Part shown: positions 1-7,099 of the stretch, piece after piece | Layout of the letters: the number at the start of each line of letters is the position of its first letter | Numbering within the stretch: the stretch's first letter is position 1 | The notes under the pieces: generated by a model | The model's database searches: none | Seen by the model: only the letters and a program-made list of their open reading frames with translations | What the model was told of the DNA's origin: nothing | Translations under genes and position numbers: made by a program | Assembly (NCBI GenBank): GCA_937916025.1 | Contig: CALGGX010000424.1 | Coordinates: 1 to 8,250, forward strand | Reading direction: 5' to 3' | DNA: 8,250 nt | Origin: an uncultured Selenomonadales bacterium | Lineage (GTDB): Bacteria; Bacillota_C; Negativicutes; Selenomonadales; Selenomonadaceae

Positions 1-1
1 C

Positions 2-172
2 TTTAAACCGCCGAGTGACGAGATGTTTCGCAATTTGAAGCGGCAGATCGCAGACGAATTTCAGCGATTGAAATACGGCAGATTGGTCGTCAAAATTCAG
101 AAAGGGCGGATCATGCAGTTTGAATGCACCGTTCAGCACCGATTTACCGGTTTGGACGGCGAAGGAATTTGA
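2..172 (+). CDS. YezD-like small protein (DUF2292), 5' end not certain
   Basis: The frame is open from the window edge to a TGA at 170-172 and gives 56 visible residues. The core, roughly residues 20-48, has the DUF2292/YezD pattern: an amphipathic start, then LKYGRLVVKIQKGRIMQFE, then a basic end (QHRF). This is the 'L+YG-x-[VI]-x-[IV]-x-+-G-+-[IV]-x-x-[IF]-E' arrangement I associate with that family of about 50-60 residues. Function is unknown in the family. The first in-frame ATG is at 23-25 and would give a 49-residue protein, but no good Shine-Dalgarno sequence lies before it, so the gene may begin upstream of the window. It ends only 15 bases before the sulfite reductase-like gene and is probably co-transcribed with it, which hints at a link to sulfur metabolism. 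That link is inference from position only. Confidence 0.6.
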   Translation, partial: FKPPSDEMFRNLKRQIADEFQRLKYGRLVVKIQKGRIMQFECTVQHRFTGLDGEGI

Positions 173-187
173 CGGGAGAGCAGAATT

Positions 188-1051
188 ATGGTGGAAGCGA
201 ATTACGCTGAATTGAAGGCGAACGGGTTTTTGCCGCAAAGGCAGAAAGATTATTTTGCAATGAGGCTTCGTAGCACGGGCGGAAGATTTTCGAGTGAGCA
301 GCTCGAAACGGTACGCCGGGCGTCGGAAAAATTCGGCAGAGGTTACATTCATTTGACGAGTCGTCAGGGGATCGAGATACCGTTCATACATCTCGACGAC
401 ATTGATGCCGTGAAGCAATTTCTGAAAGAAGGCGGCGTCGATGTGGGCTTGAGCGGAGCGCGCTTGCGGACGATCACGGCATGTCAGGGCAGTGAGATTT
501 GCCGTTCCGGTTTGATTGATACCGCGCGGCTTGCTCGCGAGTTTGATGAAAAATTCGGCGGGCGTCAACTGCCGCATAAATTCAAAATCGGATTGACCGG
601 TTGTCACAACAATTGTCTGAAGGCGGAAGAAAATGATCTCGGCGTGAAGGGCGCGGTTAAGCCGGATTGGATTGCCGAGACGTGCGTCTTTTGCGGAAAA
701 TGTCAGGCGGTGTGTCCTCAAAAGGCGATCACCGTCGACAGGAAAAATCGGACGGTTGAGATCGATCGCGAAAAATGTTTTCTTTGCGGCAGATGCATCA
801 AAAATTGTCCGAAGTCGGCTTGGCATGGCGAGGTCGGCTTTATGCTCAGCTTCGGCGGAACTTTCGGCAATCGGCTTGCGATCGGAAAAAAACTTCTGCC
901 GCTCGTCTTCGGCGAGGAGAAACTTCATGCGATTGTCGAAACCACTTTGAATTATTTTGCCGAGAACGCAAAGCGCGGCGAGCGACTCAAAGATGTTCTC
1001 GATCGGCTCGGTTGGGATGAGTTCACCGCGAAATTGCAAAGTGTTTTGTAA
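188..1051 (+). CDS. AsrC-like siroheme [4Fe-4S] sulfite (or nitrite) reductase
   Basis: This is a 287-residue one-piece siroheme reductase of the small, anaerobic type, predicted to reduce sulfite to sulfide (nitrite is possible) in the cytoplasm. Residues about 10-75 form the nitrite/sulfite reductase ferredoxin-like half domain, with the conserved stretch HLTSRQGIEIP. The siroheme/4Fe-4S site is complete: C99-x5-C105 (ACQGSEIC) and C139-x3-C143 (GCHNNC). A two-cluster ferredoxin insert follows, with C166/C169/C172/C176 and C197/C200/C203/C207, both CxxCxxCxxxCP. The remainder of the hemoprotein domain ends the protein. This order matches AsrC of the anaerobic sulfite reductase AsrABC and related small reductases, but at 287 residues it is somewhat short. 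No AsrA or AsrB partner is visible, so the electron donor is unknown. The ATG is preceded by a GGGAG ribosome binding site at 173-177. A YezD-like gene lies 15 bases upstream and a strong terminator follows. Family is sure; substrate is less so. Confidence 0.85.
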   Translation: MVEANYAELKANGFLPQRQKDYFAMRLRSTGGRFSSEQLETVRRASEKFGRGYIHLTSRQGIEIPFIHLDDIDAVKQFLKEGGVDVGLSGARLRTITACQGSEICRSGLIDTARLAREFDEKFGGRQLPHKFKIGLTGCHNNCLKAEENDLGVKGAVKPDWIAETCVFCGKCQAVCPQKAITVDRKNRTVEIDREKCFLCGRCIKNCPKSAWHGEVGFMLSFGGTFGNRLAIGKKLLPLVFGEEKLHAIVETTLNYFAENAKRGERLKDVLDRLGWDEFTAKLQSVL

Positions 1052-1061
1052 TATTGAACTG

Positions 1062-1085
1062 CCCGCTTCGGCGGGATTTTTTTTT
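1062..1085 (+). terminator. Rho-independent terminator after the sulfite reductase gene
   Basis: A perfect 5-bp GC stem, CCCGC (1062-1066) with GCGGG (1071-1075), closes a stable TTCG tetraloop (1067-1070). It is followed by one A and then nine T residues (1077-1085). It begins 10 bases after the TAA of the sulfite reductase gene and separates that gene from the tatA unit. Confidence 0.9.
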
Positions 1086-1112
1086 GTGTATCAGATCGAG
1101 GCATGGTATAAT
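1084..1112 (+). promoter_or_regulatory. Predicted sigma-70 promoter for the tatA-efflux unit
   Basis: A perfect -10 box TATAAT sits at 1107-1112 and is preceded by TGG at 1104-1106, giving an extended -10 (TGnTATAAT). A weaker -35 box, TTGTGT (1084-1089), lies exactly 17 bases upstream and overlaps the T tract of the preceding terminator. Transcription should start near 1119 and leave a leader of about 28 bases before tatA. It is the only clear promoter in the left part of the window and probably serves tatA, the TolC-like gene, the kinase and the adaptor. Confidence 0.75.
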
Positions 1113-1146
1113 TGCGGCGAAAAAATTTCAATCGGAGTGAACGCCA

Positions 1147-1479
1147 ATGTTTGGAATCGGAGCGGGAGAATTTATATTGATCCTCGTCGTCGGGCTGATA
1201 GTTTTCGGTCCGAGCAAGTTGCCTGAAGTCGGTCGCTCGCTCGGCAAAGCAATCCGCGAATTCCGCAAAGCGCAAGCCGCTCTCACGACCGCGCTCGCCG
1301 ATACCGAAACGCAGATCAAATCTCCGCCGCCGAAAACGGCTCCGCCCGGCGAAAACAAAACTCCGGAACCGCCGCGCACCACCGTCGACGACGTTACCGA
1401 GATGATCAACGCAAAACCGATCTCCGTGCCGACGGAAAAACTCAACCTGTCCAAATCCGAAGCCGAAAAGGGGACGTAA
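1147..1479 (+). CDS. tatA: Sec-independent (twin-arginine) translocase subunit TatA/TatB family
   Basis: This 110-residue protein is a component of the twin-arginine export pore, which moves folded proteins across the inner membrane. A single N-terminal membrane helix (about residues 6-20, with the polar E8 early in it) leads to the FGPSKLPEVGRSLG hinge. An amphipathic helix rich in Arg, Lys and Ala follows to about residue 45. This is the family signature. The C-terminal 65 residues are Pro/Lys/Glu-rich and look disordered, which makes the protein longer than a minimal TatA. E8 and the long tail also fit a TatB or a bifunctional TatA/B. No tatC is in the window. The ATG follows GGAG at 1134-1137. 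The gene is first in a tight unit with the outer-membrane channel gene, whose start lies one base past this stop. Confidence 0.88.
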   Translation: MFGIGAGEFILILVVGLIVFGPSKLPEVGRSLGKAIREFRKAQAALTTALADTETQIKSPPPKTAPPGENKTPEPPRTTVDDVTEMINAKPISVPTEKLNLSKSEAEKGT

Positions 1480-1480
1480 C

Positions 1481-2722
1481 TTGAAAACATTTCTTTCAAT
1501 AGCATTGACGCTGATGCTGACGGGCACGGCTTCCGCAATGACGTTGCCTGAAGCCGCCGAGATCGCCGTCGAAAACAATCCGAGCCTTCAGCGAACCAAA
1601 CGCGAGATCGATACTGCGCGACAGGACGTTAAGATCGCGCGCGGGCAGAAAGGCGTCAGTGTTTCCATCAACGGCTCTTTCGACGCGAGCAAAGCCGAAG
1701 GTTCGGATGACAGCGAGTCTCTTTCGACGCGCTTGACGGGCTCGCTTCCGCTCTACTCCGGCAGACGACTCGAGTCCGCAATCCGCTCCGCCGAACTCGG
1801 CGTCGACATTGCGCAATTCAATTTCGAGCAGTCGACGGACGATCTGATCTGGCAAGTGGCAACGGCGTATGTCGATGCGCTCGAAAATCGCGCGACCGCC
1901 GCCGTCGATGTCGAGACGCGCAACAATCTCCTCGAGCACGAGCGCAATATCGAGGCACTTTACAACGCGGGCTCGAAGGCGCGGATCGATTGGCTTCGCG
2001 CGACCGTCGAAACGTCGAATGCCTCTCAAGACGTGGCGCGCTCGCATGCCGCTTACGAAGTGAGTTTGACGCAATTGGCAACGCTCCTTTCACTCGATGC
2101 AATCGGTTCGATCGACGTGGAGGATTTTTTCATTGACGAAAAACTTGGCAGCATCGAAATGTATTTGCGCCGCGCGGAAGAGTTGCGGAACGATCTGAAG
2201 TCGGACGTGCTTCGGATTGAGCAGGGCGAAATTGCAATCACTTCGGCGAAATCGGGTTGGTTGCCGGATATTTCGGCAAGTGCGGGCACGGGATTTTCAG
2301 CGCGGTCGAGGAAATGGGATCCGTCGTCGGATGCCTCGGCGGGCGTAAGCGCGTCATGGAATATTTTCGACAGCAAAGTGACTCGCGCTCGCGTCGATGA
2401 AGCGGAGCTCGAGCTCGAGCGGCTGAAATTGGCACTGCAATCGGATCTTGAAAGCGTCCGCGAGGATGTGGTGACGGCGTATAAGAATTTGAGTACGGCG
2501 TTGGTTCGTTTGGAAACGACGCAAAAAGCGGTCGAGCTCGCCGAGGAAGAAAGATACATCGCAACCGAGCGATATCGCGCGGGCGAGGGCATTCTGCTCG
2601 ACGTTCTCGACGCCGAAGTTTCGCTGTCGACGGCGAAAAAAAATCATGTCAGCGCGCGCTATGACGTGATCCGATATCACTTTCAACTTGCGCATGCCGG
2701 CGGCAAAACTCTCGACATATAG
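1481..2722 (+). CDS. TolC-family outer membrane efflux protein (OMF)
   Basis: A 413-residue protein predicted to form the trimeric outer-membrane channel and periplasmic tunnel of a tripartite exporter. It starts with a Sec signal peptide (lysine at residue 2, hydrophobic core, ASA at 17-19, likely cleaved after A19). Two outer-membrane efflux repeats follow, about residues 20-205 and 225-405, each mostly long alpha-helix. The closing repeat has the typical RYRAGEGILLDVLDAEVSLS pattern. Length is slightly below the usual 420-480 residues. The start codon is TTG at 1481, chosen because it gives the complete signal peptide and follows AAGGGGA (1468-1474) with a 6-base spacer; it lies one base after the tatA stop, so translation is probably coupled. 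The partner adaptor gene is downstream, on the far side of a histidine kinase gene. The cargo cannot be told from the sequence. Confidence 0.9.
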   Translation: MKTFLSIALTLMLTGTASAMTLPEAAEIAVENNPSLQRTKREIDTARQDVKIARGQKGVSVSINGSFDASKAEGSDDSESLSTRLTGSLPLYSGRRLESAIRSAELGVDIAQFNFEQSTDDLIWQVATAYVDALENRATAAVDVETRNNLLEHERNIEALYNAGSKARIDWLRATVETSNASQDVARSHAAYEVSLTQLATLLSLDAIGSIDVEDFFIDEKLGSIEMYLRRAEELRNDLKSDVLRIEQGEIAITSAKSGWLPDISASAGTGFSARSRKWDPSSDASAGVSASWNIFDSKVTRARVDEAELELERLKLALQSDLESVREDVVTAYKNLSTALVRLETTQKAVELAEEERYIATERYRAGEGILLDVLDAEVSLSTAKKNHVSARYDVIRYHFQLAHAGGKTLDI

Positions 2723-2734
2723 GAGAACGGATTA

Positions 2735-5029
2735 ATGGGCATTCCGATCGGCTACAGTTTTTATAACATCGAGGCGACACTGTTTTGCATCGCCGCCGTT
2801 TCGATTTTGCTGTTCAAGCAATTGACCGTCTTTAATGAAGACGAAGTTCAACGCGCGTTTACAAAAATTCTTTTCGTCCAGCTCGGATATTTTTTGTCGA
2901 TGATCATCCGAGTACTCGTCGATACATCCGTACTTCCGCACACTCAAACTTCTTATTATCTCGCAAACGTCGTCAATTTTGCATTGTACGGATATTGCGG
3001 CTATCTCGTCTTTGTTTACCTCGAGCTGTATCAAAAATCCGAGTGGTTTGAAAAACATCGACATCAAATCTACTTCGAGGTGCCGTTGCTGATCAGTTTG
3101 ACATTGCTGTTTTCTTCGCCGTGGACGGGCGCGTATTTCACGGTCGGCAAAGATGTCGTCGTCAGCAACGGTCCGCTGTGGCCGATGATGATTTTGATCA
3201 ATCTCGGTTATCCTCTCTCGGCACTCGTTTCTTACATGTGGCATAATCATAAAATCCGAAAACAAATTCCAATCGAAGAACTTCAAACGACCGTCGTCTT
3301 TCCGCTCTGCTACATCATTATCGGTCCTCTGTCGAGTCTGCAATGGCGAATTCCGCTCCGAGTTTACGGTTTGGTGCTCGCCGATCTGTTTGTGTATATC
3401 CATTACACCGATCTGCTGATGCGCGATCGAAACAAAGCACTGAAGTCGGAAAAAGAGATCGCCACCGCGCAAAATCTCGCCAAGACGACGTTTCTGTCGA
3501 ATATGTCGCACGACATCCGCACGCCGATGAATGCGATAATCGGCTTCACCAACCTTGCGCTTACCGATACCGACAATGCGCACAAAATGAAGGAGTATTT
3601 GACGAAAATACAAGCGTCGAGCAGTCATTTGTTGAGTTTGATCAACGACGTGCTCGAGATGAGTCGGATCGAGAGCGGCAAGATCGAAATTGATGAAACG
3701 CCGTGTTCGTTGCCTGAAATTCTGCATGATTTGAGCACGATCATAATCGGGCAGGTCGAGGCGAAGCAGCAAGAGTTGTTCATGGATACGATGAACGTCA
3801 CGCATGAGCACATTTATTGCGATCGATTGCGACTAAATCAAGTATTGCTGAATTTGCTGAGCAACTCGATAAAATACACACCAAGCGGCGGCAAGATTTT
3901 TGTGCGCGTGACAGAAAAAGACGGTGCGCCCGACGGTTATGCAATGTATGCCATCAGTGTCAAAGACAACGGCATGGGCATGTCGAAAGAATTTGCGGCG
4001 AAAGTGTTTGACGCCTTCGAGCGCGAGCAGAACTCGACGACGAGCGGCATTCAAGGCACGGGGCTGGGCATGGCGATCACAAAACGCATCGTCGACTTGA
4101 TGAACGGCACGATCGATGTCGAAACCGAGCAGGGCAAGGGCACGGAGTTTATTGTGCATGTCAAATTCCGATTGCAGGAAGACAGCGCGGTCGAGGATTT
4201 AAAAATTGCCGAACCGGACGAATTTCATGCGTTGGTGGTCGATGACGATTTCAACATTTGCGATTCGACGACGAAGATGCTGAACCGGATGGGGCTCCGC
4301 GCGGAGTGGACATTGTCCGGAAAGGAAGCGGTCTTACGCGCGAAACAGGCACTCGAGCTCGACGACAAATTCGATCTGTTCATCATCGATTGGCGATTGC
4401 GCGATCTGAACGGCGTGGAAGTCGCCGGGCAAATTCGATCGACCGTCGGCGAAAACATTCCGATTTTGCTGATGACGGCGTATGACTGGCCTGCAATTCG
4501 CGATGAAGCAATCGCGGCAGGCATCAGCGGTTTTTGCAACAAGCCGATCTTCATATCGGAGTTGCACAATATTCTCGAGCGCGTGTTGAATGTCTCCGGC
4601 TTTACCGAAAAAGAAACCGAAGATCCGATCGAAGAAACGACCGACTTCGGAGGGCGGCGACTGTTGTTGGTGGACGACATGCCGGTCAATCGCGAGATCG
4701 CGACGATGTTGCTCGAAATGAACGGTTTTGTTGTCGAGCAGGCGACGGACGGCGATGAAGCGGTCGAGATGGTAAAAAAATCCGACCCCGGATATTACGA
4801 TGCGGTGCTGATGGATATTCAAATGCCGCGAATGAACGGCTACGATGCGGCGCGAGCGATCCGCGCGCTTGAAAATCCGAAATTGGCGGCGATTCCGATC
4901 TTGGCAATGACGGCAAATGCCTTCAAAGAAGACAAAGAGGCGGCATTGGCGGCGGGCATGAATGATCACATTGCCAAGCCGATTGACATGGAGCAATTGC
5001 TCGGCGCGTTGAAGAAAGTTTTGAAATGA
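2735..5029 (+). CDS. Seven-helix hybrid sensor histidine kinase with two receiver domains
   Basis: A 764-residue inner-membrane sensor. Seven hydrophobic segments (about 8-28, 43-62, 74-97, 113-130, 148-168, 185-202, 205-225) form an N-terminal sensing region that I do not recognise as a named domain. A dimerisation/phosphoacceptor domain follows with FLSNMSHDIRTPMNAIIGF (H259 is the phosphorylated histidine). The ATP-binding domain has its N box around N373/N377, the DNGMG box at 411-415 and GTGLGM at 441-446. Receiver 1 (about 498-617) has acidic residues D503-D505, phosphoacceptor D552, T581 and K603. Receiver 2 (about 642-763) has D647/D648, D694, T726 and K748. Both receivers therefore look active. 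There is no HPt or DNA-binding domain, so the output partner must be elsewhere. AGGAGA at 2721-2726 is the ribosome binding site and overlaps the stop of the preceding channel gene. Its place between the channel and adaptor genes suggests it senses envelope state or the exported compound (inference). Confidence 0.9.
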   Translation: MGIPIGYSFYNIEATLFCIAAVSILLFKQLTVFNEDEVQRAFTKILFVQLGYFLSMIIRVLVDTSVLPHTQTSYYLANVVNFALYGYCGYLVFVYLELYQKSEWFEKHRHQIYFEVPLLISLTLLFSSPWTGAYFTVGKDVVVSNGPLWPMMILINLGYPLSALVSYMWHNHKIRKQIPIEELQTTVVFPLCYIIIGPLSSLQWRIPLRVYGLVLADLFVYIHYTDLLMRDRNKALKSEKEIATAQNLAKTTFLSNMSHDIRTPMNAIIGFTNLALTDTDNAHKMKEYLTKIQASSSHLLSLINDVLEMSRIESGKIEIDETPCSLPEILHDLSTIIIGQVEAKQQELFMDTMNVTHEHIYCDRLRLNQVLLNLLSNSIKYTPSGGKIFVRVTEKDGAPDGYAMYAISVKDNGMGMSKEFAAKVFDAFEREQNSTTSGIQGTGLGMAITKRIVDLMNGTIDVETEQGKGTEFIVHVKFRLQEDSAVEDLKIAEPDEFHALVVDDDFNICDSTTKMLNRMGLRAEWTLSGKEAVLRAKQALELDDKFDLFIIDWRLRDLNGVEVAGQIRSTVGENIPILLMTAYDWPAIRDEAIAAGISGFCNKPIFISELHNILERVLNVSGFTEKETEDPIEETTDFGGRRLLLVDDMPVNREIATMLLEMNGFVVEQATDGDEAVEMVKKSDPGYYDAVLMDIQMPRMNGYDAARAIRALENPKLAAIPILAMTANAFKEDKEAALAAGMNDHIAKPIDMEQLLGALKKVLK

Positions 5030-5042
5030 AAGGCGGCACCCG

Positions 5043-6170
5043 ATGAAGTTGAAAATATTGCTCGTGCTGATGCTGATAGCGGCGGCGGCGGGCGGATATT
5101 ATTACTACGATCAACAGCAGGAAGCGGCGGAAGTCAAGACGTACGACACATCGCCGGTGATGCGAATGGATTTGATCAAGACCGTATCGGCGACGGGCAC
5201 GGTACAGCCGCGAGACAGCGTCGAAGTTTCGAGCAAAATCACGGCGCGCATCAAAGAAGTACTCGTTGAAGAGAATGATGAAGTGCGCGCGGGGCAGACG
5301 GTTGCGATCCTCGACGGCAAGGATTTCGAGGCGAAACGCGATCAGGCGCGCTTCCGATTGACGAATGCGGAGCAGAAATTGACTCGGATCAAACGGCTGT
5401 ACGATATCGGCGCGAAGTCGCGCGAGGAGCTCGAAGACGCGGAGTATGAATATGACACGGCGAAGTCTCTGCTCGAAGAAACTGAATCGGACGTGGCGGA
5501 AACAGTGATCACCGCGCCGATGGACGGCGTGGTCGTCGGGGAGCCGAAGACGGCGGGTTCGATGGCAACGCAGGGCTCGGATAATCCGACTGTGATCATG
5601 CGCATAGCGGATTTGAGCGAGAAGCAAATCAAGGCGAAAGTTGATGAAACGGATATCGGCTCGGTGCGCGTGGATGAGGCGGCGACTTTTACCGTCGATG
5701 CGTATCCGGAAGAAAAATTCGACGCGTACGTCACGAAGATATCGCAAACGGACACGGCGAATTCGTGGGATGTCGACAAGTCGTCGTCGTCGACGAGCTC
5801 AAATGCCGTGATATATTATTACGTGACGCTGGCGGCTCCCGATCCGGGCAATAAATTGTTACCGGCAATGACGGCGCGTCTCGACATAATTGTCGGCGAG
5901 GTGAAAAACGCGTTGTGCGTTCCGATTGCTTCGCTGAAGACGGATAATCAGGGTTCGTATGTCGAGAAGATCACGCATGACGACAAGACGAAGTCGGACG
6001 TGGCGGAGAAAATTTACGTGACGGTCGGGCTCTACGGCGAGGAATATGTCGAGATCACAGTCAAGAGCGGCTCGTTGCTCGACGGCGATGAAGTTTCGAT
6101 CAGCTACGCGGCGGAAGCGAAAAAGACGCAACAGCAAAACAATCAGCCGCGTCGCATGCCGCCGATGTAA
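5043..6170 (+). CDS. MacA/HlyD-like efflux periplasmic adaptor subunit
   Basis: A 375-residue membrane-fusion protein that should bridge an inner-membrane pump to the TolC-type channel encoded upstream. An uncleaved membrane anchor or signal sequence occupies about residues 4-20. The lipoyl halves lie at about 55-92 (GTVQPRDSVEVSSKITARI; VEENDEVRAGQTVAILDG) and about 152-172 (ETVITAPMDGVVVGEPKTAG). They flank a short alpha-helical hairpin at 93-150. A beta-barrel domain (about 195-285, ending LLPAMTARLDI) and a membrane-proximal domain follow. The Gln/Asn/Pro-rich end is probably disordered. A short hairpin and the TAPMDGVV motif fit the MacA-type adaptors that serve ABC pumps, but RND use cannot be excluded. 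AAGG at 5030-5033 precedes the ATG. No pump gene follows; the next sequence is a 7-bp repeat array. A serine run at 247-250 is encoded by a TCG triplet repeat (5781-5792). Confidence 0.88.
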   Translation: MKLKILLVLMLIAAAAGGYYYYDQQQEAAEVKTYDTSPVMRMDLIKTVSATGTVQPRDSVEVSSKITARIKEVLVEENDEVRAGQTVAILDGKDFEAKRDQARFRLTNAEQKLTRIKRLYDIGAKSREELEDAEYEYDTAKSLLEETESDVAETVITAPMDGVVVGEPKTAGSMATQGSDNPTVIMRIADLSEKQIKAKVDETDIGSVRVDEAATFTVDAYPEEKFDAYVTKISQTDTANSWDVDKSSSSTSSNAVIYYYVTLAAPDPGNKLLPAMTARLDIIVGEVKNALCVPIASLKTDNQGSYVEKITHDDKTKSDVAEKIYVTVGLYGEEYVEITVKSGSLLDGDEVSISYAAEAKKTQQQNNQPRRMPPM

Positions 6171-6240
6171 TTCGTAATTCGTAATTAAAAATTCCTAATT
6201 CCGCATTCCTAATTATTCATTACGCATTACGCATTAAGAA
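6171..6240 (+). repeat. Array of ten degenerate 7-bp units (TTxxxxA)
   Basis: The 70 bases directly after the adaptor stop codon divide exactly into ten heptamers: TTCGTAA, TTCGTAA, TTAAAAA, TTCCTAA, TTCCGCA, TTCCTAA, TTATTCA, TTACGCA, TTACGCA, TTAAGAA. Every unit starts with TT and ends with A. The array is very AT-rich compared with its flanks. Its outer parts are also imperfect inverted repeats: 6171-6185 pairs with 6219-6233 at 13 of 15 positions around a loop of about 33 bases, so a hairpin could form in the transcript. It resembles in style the short heptameric tandem repeats (STRR) known from cyanobacteria. Role unknown. Confidence 0.85.
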
Positions 6241-6260
6241 TATTGATTGGAGGATTTGAT

Positions 6261-6698
6261 ATGAGTGACAAAATTGAGCGCAATCGACGCGCGATTGAGC
6301 GTTTTTGCGATTGCATCAATACGAACGACAAGGAATTGGCGGAAGAGTTGATCGATCCGAAAGCGGAGTTTGCGAGCCTCGTTTCGAAAGAAAAATTGTA
6401 CGGCGGCGCGGGTTATCTCTCGGTCGTCGACTTCATGCGGCGGAGTTTTTCGGATATTCACTGGGAGATTGTCGACACGGCGATTGAAGACGACAAGGTT
6501 GCGGTGAGTTGGATTTGCTCGGGCACGCACGACGGCGTTTTCATGGGCACGCCGCCGACCGGCAAGAAGTTCTCGTTCAGCTGCATGAATTTCTACTGCT
6601 TCAACGATGACGGCAAGATCGTCAACGACGTGGCGGCGAAAGGTTTGCTCGGCTTGTTTCAGGCACTCGGCATGACGGGCTCGCCGCAACTGAAATGA
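6261..6698 (+). CDS. SnoaL-like / ester cyclase-family NTF2-fold protein
   Basis: A 145-residue soluble protein with the small alpha+beta cone of the SnoaL/NTF2-like superfamily. It has an N-terminal helix pair (RNRRAIERFCDCINTNDKEL), a long middle helix near YLSVVDFMRRSFSDIHWEI, then strands carrying VAVSWICSGTHDGVFMGTPP and GKKFSFSCMNFYCFNDDGKI. The 'G-T-H-x-G-x-F-x-G-x-x-P-T-G-K' pattern is typical of SnoaL-like polyketide cyclase or ester cyclase relatives, most of which have no known substrate; no polyketide genes are near, so enzyme function should not be assumed. The ATG at 6261 is preferred because GGAGG lies at 6249-6253 with a 7-base spacer; the upstream in-frame TTG at 6243 lies ahead of this site and would extend the protein through the ribosome binding site. 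Its stop overlaps the start of trmK by ATGA. Confidence 0.75.
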   Translation: MSDKIERNRRAIERFCDCINTNDKELAEELIDPKAEFASLVSKEKLYGGAGYLSVVDFMRRSFSDIHWEIVDTAIEDDKVAVSWICSGTHDGVFMGTPPTGKKFSFSCMNFYCFNDDGKIVNDVAAKGLLGLFQALGMTGSPQLK

Positions 6699-7099
6699 CA
6701 ATGCGATTGGACGCGCGCCTTCGATCGATTGCGGAGTTCGTTCCGCGCGGAAGTCGTGTTGCGGATATCGGAACCGATCACGCGCAATTGGCGATCGAAT
6801 TGATTGCGAGCGGACGCGCGACGCATGTGATTGCCGCCGATCTCAATGCCGGGCCGCTCGACGCCGCTCGAAAAAATATTGCCGATGCCGGACTTTCAAA
6901 ACAGATCGAAACACGACTCGGCGACGGATTGAAAGTTCTCCGCGCGGGTGAAGTCGATGCGGTTTGCATGGCGGGAATGGGCGGCGCGCTGATGTGCGAG
7001 ATTTTATCGGACGAGATCACGGCGTCAATCGCGCGATTGATCCTGCAGCCGATGAATGTTTCGGATCGGGTTCGGACTTGGCTCGGGCAAAACGGCTGG
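6695..7099 (+). pseudogene. trmK: 5' part of trmK, tRNA (adenine22-N1)-methyltransferase, truncated
   Basis: This segment encodes the SAM-binding catalytic domain of TrmK (COG2384), which methylates N1 of A22 in tRNAs of Firmicutes and some other bacteria. The motifs DIGTDHAQL, DLNAGPLDAA and AGMGG are intact, and codon use matches the genes to its left. It overlaps the SnoaL-like gene by four bases. The usual continuation after the conserved WLxxNGW, a further strand plus a C-terminal helical domain of about 90-100 residues, is replaced by aquaporin sequence. In the native genome this gene is presumably complete; the truncation belongs to the joint. Confidence 0.75.

Noticed and set aside
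2732..3811. Long - strand open frame of 359 codons opposite the kinase gene
   Set aside because: It lies wholly inside a + strand gene with complete kinase motifs, has no family pattern, and is rich in Arg/His/Asp as expected for the complement of codon-biased sequence.
4334..4996. - strand open frame of 220 codons opposite the receiver domains
   Set aside because: It is composition-driven shadow of the + strand receivers, with no domain motif.
4923..5747. - strand open frame of 274 codons across the kinase end and adaptor start
   Set aside because: It is Arg/Phe-rich shadow sequence spanning two well-supported + strand genes and has no recognisable domain.
5781..5792. TCG triplet repeat as a phase-variation site
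   Set aside because: Four copies of a triplet only change the number of serines and cannot shift the frame; the repeat also fits the local codon preference.
6171..6240. CRISPR array
   Set aside because: Units are 7 bases and contiguous with no spacers, and there are no cas genes.
6243..6260. TTG start giving a longer SnoaL-like protein
   Set aside because: The ATG at 6261 has GGAGG at ideal distance, and the extension would be encoded by that ribosome binding site.
6234..6701. - strand open frame of 155 codons opposite the SnoaL-like gene
   Set aside because: The + strand gene has a consensus ribosome binding site and a coherent NTF2-like pattern; the - strand frame has neither.
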